Source: an uncultured beta proteobacterium
GTDB lineage: Bacteria > Pseudomonadota > Gammaproteobacteria > Burkholderiales > Burkholderiaceae_C
Length of the DNA: 50,145 nucleotides
Direction of reading: 5' to 3'
Assembly (NCBI GenBank): GCA_903909815.1
Contig: CAIVXG010000196.1
Span: 1 to 50,145 of the forward strand
Both the position numbers and the translations under genes were made by a program. This document shows, in pieces, positions 7,570 to 15,476 of this stretch. Within the stretch, counting starts at the first letter, position 1. The number at the start of each line of letters is the position of its first letter. The notes beneath the pieces are model-generated. The model searched no databases. It was not told where the DNA came from and saw nothing but the letters and a program-made list of their open reading frames with translations.

Positions 7570-9843
7570 ATGAAGACGGCCTCCCCTCCTGCTGCACCCG
7601 CGGCGCGCGAAGCGCACGGAACAGCCCGCGCCAGTGCGGCCGGCACGAAGGCGGCTGCGGCCAGTTTTGCCACGCTCACTGCCAGCCTGGATTACCTTGA
7701 TGCCCCCAGCATCGAGCAGGTGCGCCAGGCCTACCGTTTCGCAGACGAGGCCCATCTGGGCCAGCTGCGCAGCAACGGCGAGCCCTACATCACGCACCCG
7801 ATTGCGGTCGCAGCCCAATGTGCGCAGTGGCGCCTGGACGCGCAGGCGCTGATGGCAGCGCTGCTGCACGATGTGATCGAAGACTGCGGCGTCTCCAAGC
7901 CAGAGTTGATCGAACGTTTCGGCGCACCTGTGGCCGAGTTGGTGGATGGACTGACCAAGCTGGACCGCCTGCACTTCAATACGCGCGAGGAAAACCAGGC
8001 CGAATCGTTTCGCAAGATGCTGCTGGCGATGGCGCGCGATGTGCGCGTGATTCTGATCAAACTGGCCGACCGCTCGCATAACATGCGCACCCTGTCGGAC
8101 GTGCCGCAGGAAAAGTGGGCGCGCACCGCGCGCGAAACCCTGGACATCTACGCCCCCATCGCGCACCGTCTGGGTTTGAATCAGAGCTACCGCGAACTGC
8201 AGGACCTGTCGCTGCGCCACTTGCACCCCTGGCGCTACGCCATCCTGTCCAAGGCGCTGCTCAAGGCGCGCAGCCGCACCCGCGATCTGCTGCAAAAAGT
8301 GCAGCATCAGGTGGAGACGGCGTTTGCCGCCGAGGGCCTGAGCTTGCGCCTGGCAGGGCGCGAGAAATCGCAGTTTTCGATCTACGAAAAGATGAAACAA
8401 AAGCACCTGAGTTTCGCCCAGGTGACCGACATCTATGGTTTTCGGGTGATCGTGCCGCAGTCGCTTGACTGTTACTGCGCACTGGGGATCCTGCACCAGC
8501 TTTATAAGCCGGTGCCAGGCAAGTTCAAGGACCACATCGCGATCGCCAAACTCAATGGCTACCAGTCGCTGCACACGACGGTGGTCGGCCCGGCCGGTGT
8601 CAGCGTGGAATTCCAGCTGCGCACGGAGGCCATGGACGTGGTGGCGGAGTCGGGCGTGGCTGCGCACTGGCTGTACAAGAGCAGCGAGGCCGACGCGGCG
8701 ACGGCGGACCGTCTGGGCACGCAGTGGCTGCAGTCGCTCCTGGACATACAGCAGGAAACCCGCGACGCGGCCGAGTTCTGGGACCACGTCAAGGTCGATC
8801 TGTTCTCGGACGCGGTTTACGTGTTCACGCCCAAGAGCCAGATCATGACGCTGCCGCGCGGCGCCACGGTGGTGGATTTTGCCTACGCCATCCACAGCAA
8901 GATCGGCGACCGCACCGTGGCGGCCAAAGTCAACGGCGAGCAGGTGCCGCTGCGTACCGAATTGAAGAACGGCGACGTGGTGGAGATCATCACCGCCAGC
9001 GTGTCCGAACCCAACCCGGCCTGGCTCTCGTTTGTGCGATCGGGCAGAGCGCGCTCCAAGATTCGCCACCATCTCAAGACGCAGGCCCATACCGAGTCTC
9101 AGGGTTTGGGCGAAACGCTGTTGACACACGCCTTGCGCGCGGAGGGCATTGAATTGCTCCCCCCCACAGATGCGCAAAACCAGCCCATCTGGGACAAGCT
9201 GCTGCGCTTCACCGGCAACCGCAACCGCACCGAATTGCTCACAGAAATCGGGCTGGGTCGGCGCATTGCCAGCATTGTCGCCAAACGCCTCGCCACACTG
9301 CTGATCGAGGCCGGGGCCAAACCCAACGCCCTGTTGCTCACGCGCGAGCGCTACAGCGCCATGGAGCAGGGACTGCAGACCGCCCTGGTGCTGGACGGCG
9401 GTGAAAACACCTCGGTCAAGTACGCGCCTTGCTGCCGGCCGATTCCGGGTGAAAGCATCGTAGGCTACCTGGGGCGCGGCGAGGGACTCATCATCCACGC
9501 CAGCGATTGCGCCGTGGCCCAACGTCTGCAGCACAAGGACAGCGAGCGCTTCACGCCGGTGGAGTGGAGCGAGGAATTGCAGCGCTCGTTCGAGACCGGG
9601 ATCGTGGTCACCGTCAGCAACGGCAAGGGTGTGCTGGCGCGCGTAGCGGCGGCTCTGGCCTCGGCGGAAGTGGATATCAACCACGTCGACATGGGCGAGG
9701 AGGAGGCGCAGGACGCAACCGACCTGCGCTTCATCATCACCGTGCGCGATCGCTCGCACCTGGAACTGGCGCTGCAAAAATTGAAGCGCATCCCGGCGGT
9801 TTTACGCGCGCTGCGCATCAAGCCGGCGAGTTTTCCGTCCTGA
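7570..9843 (+). CDS. spoT: Bifunctional (p)ppGpp synthetase/hydrolase
   Basis: A 757-residue RelA/SpoT homologue. The N-terminal HD hydrolase domain keeps His100-Asp101 and Glu104-Asp105 (HDVIED), so hydrolase activity is expected. The synthetase region begins near residue 263 (GREKSQFSIYEKM) and keeps NGYQSLHT. A TGS domain starts near residue 417 and an ACT domain near residue 675. The first ~35 residues are Ala-rich and variable. SpoT makes and destroys the starvation signal (p)ppGpp. The 3' end overlaps greB on the other strand by 26 bases. Confidence 0.96.
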   Translation: MKTASPPAAPAAREAHGTARASAAGTKAAAASFATLTASLDYLDAPSIEQVRQAYRFADEAHLGQLRSNGEPYITHPIAVAAQCAQWRLDAQALMAALLHDVIEDCGVSKPELIERFGAPVAELVDGLTKLDRLHFNTREENQAESFRKMLLAMARDVRVILIKLADRSHNMRTLSDVPQEKWARTARETLDIYAPIAHRLGLNQSYRELQDLSLRHLHPWRYAILSKALLKARSRTRDLLQKVQHQVETAFAAEGLSLRLAGREKSQFSIYEKMKQKHLSFAQVTDIYGFRVIVPQSLDCYCALGILHQLYKPVPGKFKDHIAIAKLNGYQSLHTTVVGPAGVSVEFQLRTEAMDVVAESGVAAHWLYKSSEADAATADRLGTQWLQSLLDIQQETRDAAEFWDHVKVDLFSDAVYVFTPKSQIMTLPRGATVVDFAYAIHSKIGDRTVAAKVNGEQVPLRTELKNGDVVEIITASVSEPNPAWLSFVRSGRARSKIRHHLKTQAHTESQGLGETLLTHALRAEGIELLPPTDAQNQPIWDKLLRFTGNRNRTELLTEIGLGRRIASIVAKRLATLLIEAGAKPNALLLTRERYSAMEQGLQTALVLDGGENTSVKYAPCCRPIPGESIVGYLGRGEGLIIHASDCAVAQRLQHKDSERFTPVEWSEELQRSFETGIVVTVSNGKGVLARVAAALASAEVDINHVDMGEEEAQDATDLRFIITVRDRSHLELALQKLKRIPAVLRALRIKPASFPS

Positions 9844-10402
9844 CCGCCGCTGGTGCCGGATAGTTGACCGCCAGCACCTCGACCTCCTGCACCCCTTGCG
9901 GCGACACCAGCTTGAGCACATCTCCCACATGGGATTTGAGCAAGGTGCGCGCGATCGGTGAAATCCAGCTCACCTCACCGATGAGACTGTCGGCCTCGTC
10001 CACGCCCATGATCCTGATGCTGCGCTGCACACCATCCGCCTGCACGTAGGTCACGGTGGCGCCAAAGAAGACCTGATCGCCACCAAAGTGCACGCTGGGG
10101 TCGCTCACCTCGGCGATTTCCAGGCGCTGTGTCAGGAAGCGGATGCGCCGGTCGATTTCGCGCAGGCGTTTCTTGCCGTAGATGTAGTCGCCGTTCTCCG
10201 AGCGATCGCCGTTGCTGGCAGCCCAGTGCACGATCTCCACCACCTTGGGGCGCTCCACGTCGATCAGCGCCATCAGTTCGTCGCGCAGTCGGGTGTAGCC
10301 CGCAGGGGTGATGTAGTTCTTCGTTCCCGCTGGCAGCGCCGCCAGACTGGGGCCATCGTCTTCTTCGTCGTGGTCGCTTTCGCGGGTAAAGGCTTTGCTC
10401 AT
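9818..10402 (-). CDS. greB: Transcription elongation factor GreB
   Basis: A 194-residue Gre factor. The N-terminal coiled coil holds the acidic tip residues in a GDRSENGDYIYGKKRLREID segment, followed by the FKBP-like C-terminal domain (VDEADSLIGEVSWISPIARTLL). A basic/acidic N-terminal extension of about 28 residues and the YGKKRLREID sequence favour GreB over GreA. It rescues backtracked RNA polymerase by stimulating transcript cleavage. It converges on spoT with overlapping 3' ends, a common Burkholderiales arrangement. Confidence 0.94.
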   Translation of the reverse strand: MSKAFTRESDHDEEDDGPSLAALPAGTKNYITPAGYTRLRDELMALIDVERPKVVEIVHWAASNGDRSENGDYIYGKKRLREIDRRIRFLTQRLEIAEVSDPSVHFGGDQVFFGATVTYVQADGVQRSIRIMGVDEADSLIGEVSWISPIARTLLKSHVGDVLKLVSPQGVQEVEVLAVNYPAPAAVRTENSPA

Positions 10403-10527
10403 GGCCTGGTTCCAGTGGCTGCAAGTATTGGCCCCAGTTTAGTGGTTGCGCCAGTTCCAGTTTCAGGCCGCAACCCAGACCGAAGTATTTCACATTGCAA
10501 AACATCATCTTGTTGCCTGAAGCAAGG

Positions 10528-10541
10528 TTGACGCACGTCAA
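10528..10541. promoter_or_regulatory. FNR-like palindrome upstream of the oxidoreductase operon
   Basis: TTGACGCACGTCAA is a perfect palindrome with 6-bp arms. Read as TTGAC-N4-GTCAA it differs from the classical FNR site (TTGAT-N4-ATCAA) by one base per arm. It lies 94 bases before the first oxidoreductase start, in the 232-base gap after greB. A Crp/Fnr-family regulator is encoded at 24403. No convincing -10/-35 pair could be fixed. The rest of the gap shows nothing recognisable. Confidence 0.45.
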
Positions 10542-10634
10542 GAAGTCGATCCGCCTATGGGTCACCATCCCGGACGTTGGTCCATGCACTTCGCAAGCCT
10601 GCCCTGCTGCATCGCCACGACGGGAGGCAATGGC

Positions 10635-11222
10635 ATGTTTCAGGTACGAATTCATGGGCGCGGCGGTCAGGGGGTTGTCAGTGGCGCCGAAATGCTGTCG
10701 ATCGCAGCGTTTCTCGGCGGCAAGCACGCCCAGGCGTTTCCCAGTTTTGGCTCGGAGCGAACGGGCGCACCGGTGGTGGCCTTTTGCCGCATGGACGACA
10801 GGGAGATTCGCCTGCGCGAACCCATCATGCGGCCCGATGCACTCGTCATCCAGGACCCGACGCTGCTGCACCAGGTCGACGTCTTCAGCGGTCTCAAAAA
10901 AGACGGCTACATCCTGATCAACACCACGCGCAGCTTCGAGGAGCTGGGACTGGGCGACTTCGTCAAGGACTTTTCGCCTGGCCACTCGATCACGGTGGCT
11001 GCGACCGAGCTGGCGCTGAAACACGTGGGGAGGGCGGTTCCCAATGTGCCGCTGCTGGGCGCATTCGCCGCTTTGAGCGGCCTCATCACCCTGGACGCGG
11101 TGGAAGCTGCGATCCAGCAGAAGTTTAGTGGCGCGGTGGCGCAGGGAAACATCGAAGCCGCGCGCCAGGCCTACGCCAGCGTGAAGCGCGAAGCCGAACA
11201 AGCGGAGACCTCCCATGCTTAA
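10635..11222 (+). CDS. 2-oxoacid:acceptor oxidoreductase, gamma subunit (PadE/PorG-like)
   Basis: A 195-residue gamma subunit opening MFQVRIHGRGGQG, the conserved CoA-binding-domain start of PorG/IorB/PadE proteins, with SFGSERTGAPV further on. The ATG at 10635 is chosen because GGGAGG lies about eight bases upstream and family similarity starts exactly there. In pyruvate- and phenylglyoxylate-type enzymes this subunit joins the alpha and beta subunits in oxidative decarboxylation of a 2-oxoacid to acyl-CoA. It overlaps the alpha gene by eight bases. The neighbouring ligase and flavoprotein make the phenylglyoxylate enzyme (PadEFGHI of Aromatoleum evansii) the nearest recalled model; the substrate is not proven. 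Confidence 0.88.
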   Translation: MFQVRIHGRGGQGVVSGAEMLSIAAFLGGKHAQAFPSFGSERTGAPVVAFCRMDDREIRLREPIMRPDALVIQDPTLLHQVDVFSGLKKDGYILINTTRSFEELGLGDFVKDFSPGHSITVAATELALKHVGRAVPNVPLLGAFAALSGLITLDAVEAAIQQKFSGAVAQGNIEAARQAYASVKREAEQAETSHA

Positions 11223-12468
11223 ACAATGCGAAGGCTCGCATGCGGTGGCGCAGGCCGTGGCGCTGAGCCGCCCAGAGGTGATTTGCGCGTACCCGATATC
11301 GCCGCAGACGCACATCGTCGAGGGCCTGGGCGAACTGGTCAAATCAGGCGCGTTGCAGCGCTGTGAGTTCATCAACGTGGAGTCCGAATTTGCCGCATTG
11401 AGCGTGGCCATCGGCGCCTCTGCGGCCGGTGCCCGCGCCTACACCGCCACCGCCAGCCAGGGCTTGCTGTTCATGGCCGAGGCGGTGTACAACGCCTCCG
11501 GTCTGGGACTGCCGATCGTGATGACGGTGGCGAATCGCGCCATCGGCGCGCCCATCAACATCTGGAACGACCACACCGACAGCATGTCGATGCGCGACGC
11601 CGGCTGGCTGCAGCTCTTTGCCGAGACCAATCAGGAAGCGCTGGACCTGCACATCCAGGCGTTTCGCATCGCCGAGGAGCTGTCGCTGCCGGTGATGGTG
11701 TGCATGGACGGCTTCATTCTGACCCACGCCTACGAGCGTGTCGATCTGCCCGATCAGGCGCAGGTCGACCTGTTTTTGCCGGCCTACGAGCCGCGCCAGG
11801 TGCTCGATCCGAACGAGCCTGTCACCATGGGCGCCATGGTCGGGCCCGAGGCCTTCACCGAGGTGCGCTACCTGGCACACGCCAAGCAGATGCAGGCGCT
11901 GGACCTGATCCCGCAGATCGCGCAGGAATTCAAACAGGTCTTCGGTCGCGACTCGGGCGGGCTCATCAAGCCTTATCGGCTGGATGACGCCGAAACCATC
12001 GTCATCGCCCTGGGTTCGGTGCTGGGCACCATCAAGGACACGGTGGACGATTTGCGCGCGCAGGGGGTGAAGGTGGGTGTGCTGGGAATCACTTCCTACC
12101 GACCGTTCCCGATCCAGGCCATCCGCGACGCCACCGCGAATGCCAAGCGCATCGTGGTGATCGAGAAGTGTTTTGCGGTGGGCATAGGCGGCATCGTCTC
12201 GCGCGACGTGCGCAGCGCCGTGCAAAGCCGGCCCCAGTCCGTGTACGCGGTCGTTGCCGGTCTGGGCGGACGTGCCATCACCAAGGCATCGGTGCACCAA
12301 CTGCTGCTGCAGGCGAGCGCGGACCAACTGGAGCAGCTCACGTTCATGGACCTGGACTGGGAGATCGTGAACCGCGTGCTGGAGCGAGAAAAGCAGCAAC
12401 GCCGCTCGGGCCCGATTGCCGAAGGCATATTGCGCGACCTGGGAACAGTTTCCGCAAAGTTAGGCTGA
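11215..12468 (+). CDS. 2-oxoacid:acceptor oxidoreductase, alpha subunit (PadG/PorA-like)
   Basis: A 417-residue alpha subunit with the PorA family marks AYPISPQTHIVEGLGE near the N-terminus, NVESEFAALS, and ATASQGLLFMAEA, plus the C-terminal domain II (LGITSYRPFP and VIEKCFAVGIGG). It binds the pyrimidine side of thiamine diphosphate together with the beta subunit. It overlaps the gamma gene by eight bases and is followed by beta after five, so all are one operon. Length and order fit the multi-subunit Por/Pad class rather than the single-chain NifJ type. Confidence 0.9.
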   Translation: MLKQCEGSHAVAQAVALSRPEVICAYPISPQTHIVEGLGELVKSGALQRCEFINVESEFAALSVAIGASAAGARAYTATASQGLLFMAEAVYNASGLGLPIVMTVANRAIGAPINIWNDHTDSMSMRDAGWLQLFAETNQEALDLHIQAFRIAEELSLPVMVCMDGFILTHAYERVDLPDQAQVDLFLPAYEPRQVLDPNEPVTMGAMVGPEAFTEVRYLAHAKQMQALDLIPQIAQEFKQVFGRDSGGLIKPYRLDDAETIVIALGSVLGTIKDTVDDLRAQGVKVGVLGITSYRPFPIQAIRDATANAKRIVVIEKCFAVGIGGIVSRDVRSAVQSRPQSVYAVVAGLGGRAITKASVHQLLLQASADQLEQLTFMDLDWEIVNRVLEREKQQRRSGPIAEGILRDLGTVSAKLG

Positions 12469-12473
12469 CCATC

Positions 12474-13472
12474 ATGGAACAAACCGTCGTCAAGTTCTAC
12501 CAGACCGGCACCTTCACCGTGGGCAACCGCCTGCTCGCGCCTGACCAGCGCAGCGTGCAGGCGAACGAGCAGCGCAGCAACTCGCTCAATTCGGGACACC
12601 GCGCCTGCCAGGGCTGCGGCGAGGCGCTGGGCGCGCGCTACGCCATCGACGCCGCGATGCAGGCCACCCACGGCCAGCTTATCGCCGCCAACGCCACCGG
12701 CTGCCTGGAGGTCTTCTCCACACCCTACCCCGAAACCTCGTGGCAGATGCCCTGGATCCACTCGCTCTTTGGCAACACCGCGGCCGTAGCCACGGGCATC
12801 GCCGCAGCCATGCGCGTGAAGGGCCGCAGCGACGTACGCGTGGTGGCGCAGGGAGGAGACGGCGGCACCACCGACATCGGCTTTGGTTGCCTGTCGGGCA
12901 TGTTCGAGCGCAACGACGATGTGCTCTACATCTGCTACGACAACGAGGCCTACATGAACACCGGCGTGCAACGTTCCTCGGCCACGCCGCCGGCAGCGCG
13001 CACGGCCACCACCATGCCGGTGGGGCCGCATCCGGGCAACGTTTTTGGTCAGGGGAAAAATCTGCCGCAAATCGCGATGGCGCACGAAATTCCCTACGTT
13101 GCCACCGCCACCGTAGCCGATCTGCGCGACCTCGAATACAAGGTCACCAAGGCCATGACCCTGCGCGGCGCGCGCTACATCCACATCTTCGTGCCCTGCC
13201 CGCTGGGCTGGGGCGCGGCCTCGCACGACACCATCCGGCTGGCGCGGCTCGCCGTCGAGTCGGGCATGTTCCCGGTGTTCGAGGCCGAGCGCGGTGAAGT
13301 CACCGGCCGCAGCGTGATCCGCCGGCGGGTGCCGGTCGAGGACTACCTGAAGCCGCAAAAGCGCTTTGCGCACCTGTTTGGCAAGACACCCGACATCGAG
13401 ACCATTGCGCGCCTGCAGGCCATGGCCGACCGCAATATCCGCCGCTACGCGCTGCTGGCCGAGGACGTATGA
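12474..13472 (+). CDS. 2-oxoacid:acceptor oxidoreductase, beta subunit (PadI/PorB-like)
   Basis: A 332-residue thiamine-diphosphate subunit. The Mg/ThDP-binding motif begins GDGG (residues 128-131) and runs to the downstream Asn of NEAYMNTG. Four cysteines in the family pattern, Cys45 and Cys48 (CQGC), Cys77 (TGC) and Cys242 (PCP), should bind a [4Fe-4S] cluster. The ATG at 12474 is chosen because it sits five bases after the alpha stop, although the frame is open far upstream. A 176-base gap with a palindromic repeat follows before the flavoprotein gene, which is odd inside an operon. Confidence 0.9.
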   Translation: MEQTVVKFYQTGTFTVGNRLLAPDQRSVQANEQRSNSLNSGHRACQGCGEALGARYAIDAAMQATHGQLIAANATGCLEVFSTPYPETSWQMPWIHSLFGNTAAVATGIAAAMRVKGRSDVRVVAQGGDGGTTDIGFGCLSGMFERNDDVLYICYDNEAYMNTGVQRSSATPPAARTATTMPVGPHPGNVFGQGKNLPQIAMAHEIPYVATATVADLRDLEYKVTKAMTLRGARYIHIFVPCPLGWGAASHDTIRLARLAVESGMFPVFEAERGEVTGRSVIRRRVPVEDYLKPQKRFAHLFGKTPDIETIARLQAMADRNIRRYALLAEDV

Positions 13473-13539
13473 GACCGGCCCGTCATTGCGAACTGCCTGT
13501 TTTGGACGGCGAAACTGCGTCGGCCATGAGCCCCGGATT

Positions 13540-13623
13540 CGTCATTGCGAGCGCAGCGTGGCAATCCGTGTATTTTCGTGGAGCGCCGAGATGGATTGCC
13601 ACGGCCTGCGGTCTCGCAATGAC
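13540..13623. repeat. Palindromic repeat, family A, copy 2
   Basis: Bounded by the inverted repeat GTCATTGCGAG (13541-13551) and its complement (13613-13623), with GGCAATCC and GGATTGCC inside. An extra half copy, CGTCATTGCG, lies at 13481-13490. The repeat fills most of the gap between the beta subunit and the flavoprotein gene, so it is transcribed with the operon. Confidence 0.85.
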
Positions 13624-13648
13624 AAGGCCCGCATTGAGGAGTTGAACC

Positions 13649-15274
13649 ATGCAAAAGCCCTTTGCCATCACCCTGGACGTCGGCAGTTCGCTCGCCAACC
13701 ACACCGGCTCCTGGCGCACCGAGCGCCCGGTCTACCTGAACCGCCTGCCACCCTGCAACCACCAATGTCCGGCGGGTGAGAACATCCAGCAGTGGCTGTT
13801 TCACGCCGAGTCGGGCGACTACCAGAAAGCCTGGCAGGTGCTGGTGCAGGACAACCCCTTCCCCGCCGTGATGGGTCGGGTCTGTTACCACTCCTGCGAA
13901 GGCGCTTGCAACCGCGCCCAAGTGGACGCGCCCGTGGGAATCAATTCGGTCGAGCGCTTTCTGGGCGATCAGGCCATTGCCCAGGGCTGGAAATTCGGGC
14001 CTACAGCAGCGGCAACCGGCAAAAGAGTACTGGTGGTAGGGGCCGGGCCCAGCGGCCTGTCTGCGGCCTACCAACTGGCCTGCCTGGGCCACAGCGTGAC
14101 AGTATTTGAGGCCGGCCCGTTACCGGGCGGGATGATGCGCTTTGGCATCCCGCAATACCGGCTGCCGCGTGACGTGCTGGACGCTGAAGTACAGCGCATC
14201 GTGGAGCTGGGCGTCGTCATCCACTACCACACCAAGGTGGCGAACGTGCTGGCAGCGAAACAGCAGGGCGGCTTCGACGCGGTGTTCCTGGCGGTGGGCG
14301 CGCACATTGCCAAGCGCGCCTACATCCCCGCCGGCGACTCCGCCAGGGTGCTGGACGCGGTGGCGGTGCTGCGCTCCATGGAGGGCGAGGACAAGCCACT
14401 GCTGGGGCGCAAGGTCGTGGTCTACGGCGGGGGCAACACCGCCATTGACGTGGCGCGCACCGCCAAGCGCCTGGGTGCCACCGAGTCCATCATCGTGTAC
14501 CGGCGCAACCGCGAAAAGATGCCGGCGCACGACTTCGAGGTGGAAGAAGCGCTGCAGGAAGGCGTGATGATCAAGTGGCTCTCCACCATCAAACAGGCCG
14601 GCGAGTCGTCGATCACGGTGGAGAAGATGGCGCTGGACGAAAAAGGCTTTCCGCAGCCCACGGGCGAGTTCGAGACCCTGGAGACCGACTCGGTGGTGCT
14701 GGCGCTGGGCCAGGACGTGGATCTGTCGCTGATCGAGGGCGTTCCCGGCATGACCGTGGAAGACGGCGTGGTCCAGGTCAACCCGCAGATGATGACGGGG
14801 CATGCCGGCATCTTTGCCGGTGGCGACATGGTGCCGGCCGAACGCAACGTGACGGTGGCGATTGGTCACGGCAAGAAAGCCGCGCGCAACATCGACGCCT
14901 GGCTGCGCGGCGAGTTGTACCTGGCGCCGCCCAAGGCCGAAGTCGCCGGCTTTGACAAGCTCAACCCCTGGTACTACAGCGACGCGCCCAAGACCGTGCG
15001 CCCCATGCTCGACATTGCGCGGCGCCAGTCGACGTTCGAGGAAGTGCAGGGTGGTCTGGATGAGGGCACTGCGCTGTTCGAGGCCCGGCGCTGCCTCTCG
15101 TGCGGCAACTGCTTCGAATGCGACAACTGCTACGGCGTGTGCCCCGACAATGCGGTCATCAAGCACGGCCCGGGTAAGGGTTTCGACTTCAACTACGACT
15201 ACTGCAAAGGCTGCGGCATCTGCGTGGCCGAATGTCCCTGCGGCGCGATCAAGATGGTGGCGGAGGCGACCTGA
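13649..15274 (+). CDS. FAD/NAD(P) oxidoreductase fused to a two-cluster ferredoxin (PadH-PadF-like)
   Basis: A 541-residue protein of the GltD-like group. The N-terminal cysteines 36, 40, 79, 83 and 87 suit Fe-S binding; FAD motif GAGPSG at 131-136; NAD(P) motif GGGN at 260-263. The last ~60 residues form a ferredoxin domain with a Cys-rich run at 482-498 (six cysteines) and a second motif CKGCGIC starting at Cys519. It should move electrons from the alpha/beta/gamma core to NAD(P). In the Aromatoleum phenylglyoxylate enzyme, as I recall it, the flavoprotein (PadH) and ferredoxin subunit (PadF) are separate; here no separate delta gene exists and the domain is fused. GAGGAG precedes the ATG. 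Confidence 0.88.
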   Translation: MQKPFAITLDVGSSLANHTGSWRTERPVYLNRLPPCNHQCPAGENIQQWLFHAESGDYQKAWQVLVQDNPFPAVMGRVCYHSCEGACNRAQVDAPVGINSVERFLGDQAIAQGWKFGPTAAATGKRVLVVGAGPSGLSAAYQLACLGHSVTVFEAGPLPGGMMRFGIPQYRLPRDVLDAEVQRIVELGVVIHYHTKVANVLAAKQQGGFDAVFLAVGAHIAKRAYIPAGDSARVLDAVAVLRSMEGEDKPLLGRKVVVYGGGNTAIDVARTAKRLGATESIIVYRRNREKMPAHDFEVEEALQEGVMIKWLSTIKQAGESSITVEKMALDEKGFPQPTGEFETLETDSVVLALGQDVDLSLIEGVPGMTVEDGVVQVNPQMMTGHAGIFAGGDMVPAERNVTVAIGHGKKAARNIDAWLRGELYLAPPKAEVAGFDKLNPWYYSDAPKTVRPMLDIARRQSTFEEVQGGLDEGTALFEARRCLSCGNCFECDNCYGVCPDNAVIKHGPGKGFDFNYDYCKGCGICVAECPCGAIKMVAEAT

Positions 15275-15294
15275 CCGGTTTTGGATTGGCCAAG

Positions 15295-15330
15295 AAAAAA
15301 GGCTTAGTAGACGCTAATCTACTAAGCCTT
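15295..15330 (-). terminator. Rho-independent terminator of the tRNA-Arg transcript
   Basis: A perfect 13-bp stem (15299-15311 with 15318-15330) and six-base loop. On the minus strand the stem is followed by a run of T (complement of A at 15295-15300), so it ends transcription coming from the tRNA gene. It may also end read-through from the long minus-strand transporter operon, and its stem could slow the plus-strand oxidoreductase transcript. Confidence 0.93.
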
Positions 15331-15338
15331 ATCCCGTT

Positions 15339-15415
15339 TGGTGCGGCTGGCAGGAATTGAACCCACGACCCCTTGGTTCGTAGCCAAGTACTCTATCCAA
15401 CTGAGCTACAGCCGC
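15339..15415 (-). tRNA. tRNA-Arg (anticodon ACG)
   Basis: A 77-base cloverleaf including an encoded 3' CCA. The acceptor stem GCGGCTG pairs with CAGCCGC; the D arm GCTC/GAGT; the anticodon stem CTTGG/CCAAG with loop CTACGAA gives anticodon ACG (read as ICG after deamination); the T arm carries the TTCAATT loop. It lies between the oxidoreductase operon and the PaaK-like gene, inside the accessory region. Confidence 0.97.
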
Positions 15416-15425
15416 GAAGCTGCAA

Positions 15426-15431
15426 ATTATA
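15426..15431 (-). promoter_or_regulatory. -10 element of the tRNA-Arg promoter
   Basis: On the minus strand the bases read TATAAT, a consensus -10, placed about ten bases before the mature tRNA 5' end. The -35 region is not near consensus. The promoter sits in the 61 bases between the end of the PaaK-like gene and the tRNA, so the tRNA can be made both alone and by read-through. Confidence 0.6.
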
Positions 15432-15476
15432 GCAGCAAGTTTTCCGGGCGCCGCTTCCTTTGGCGCAGACCGGTGC

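Noticed and set aside
7510-9777. Very long open frame antisense to spoT
   Set aside because: It mirrors a complete SpoT with intact catalytic motifs; the antisense peptide is rich in His, Gln and Arg, as expected from GC-rich codon bias, and resembles no family.
13473-13648. Missing ferredoxin (delta) gene hidden between the beta subunit and flavoprotein genes
   Set aside because: The gap is filled by a family A repeat and contains no cysteine-rich frame; the ferredoxin domain is at the end of the flavoprotein.
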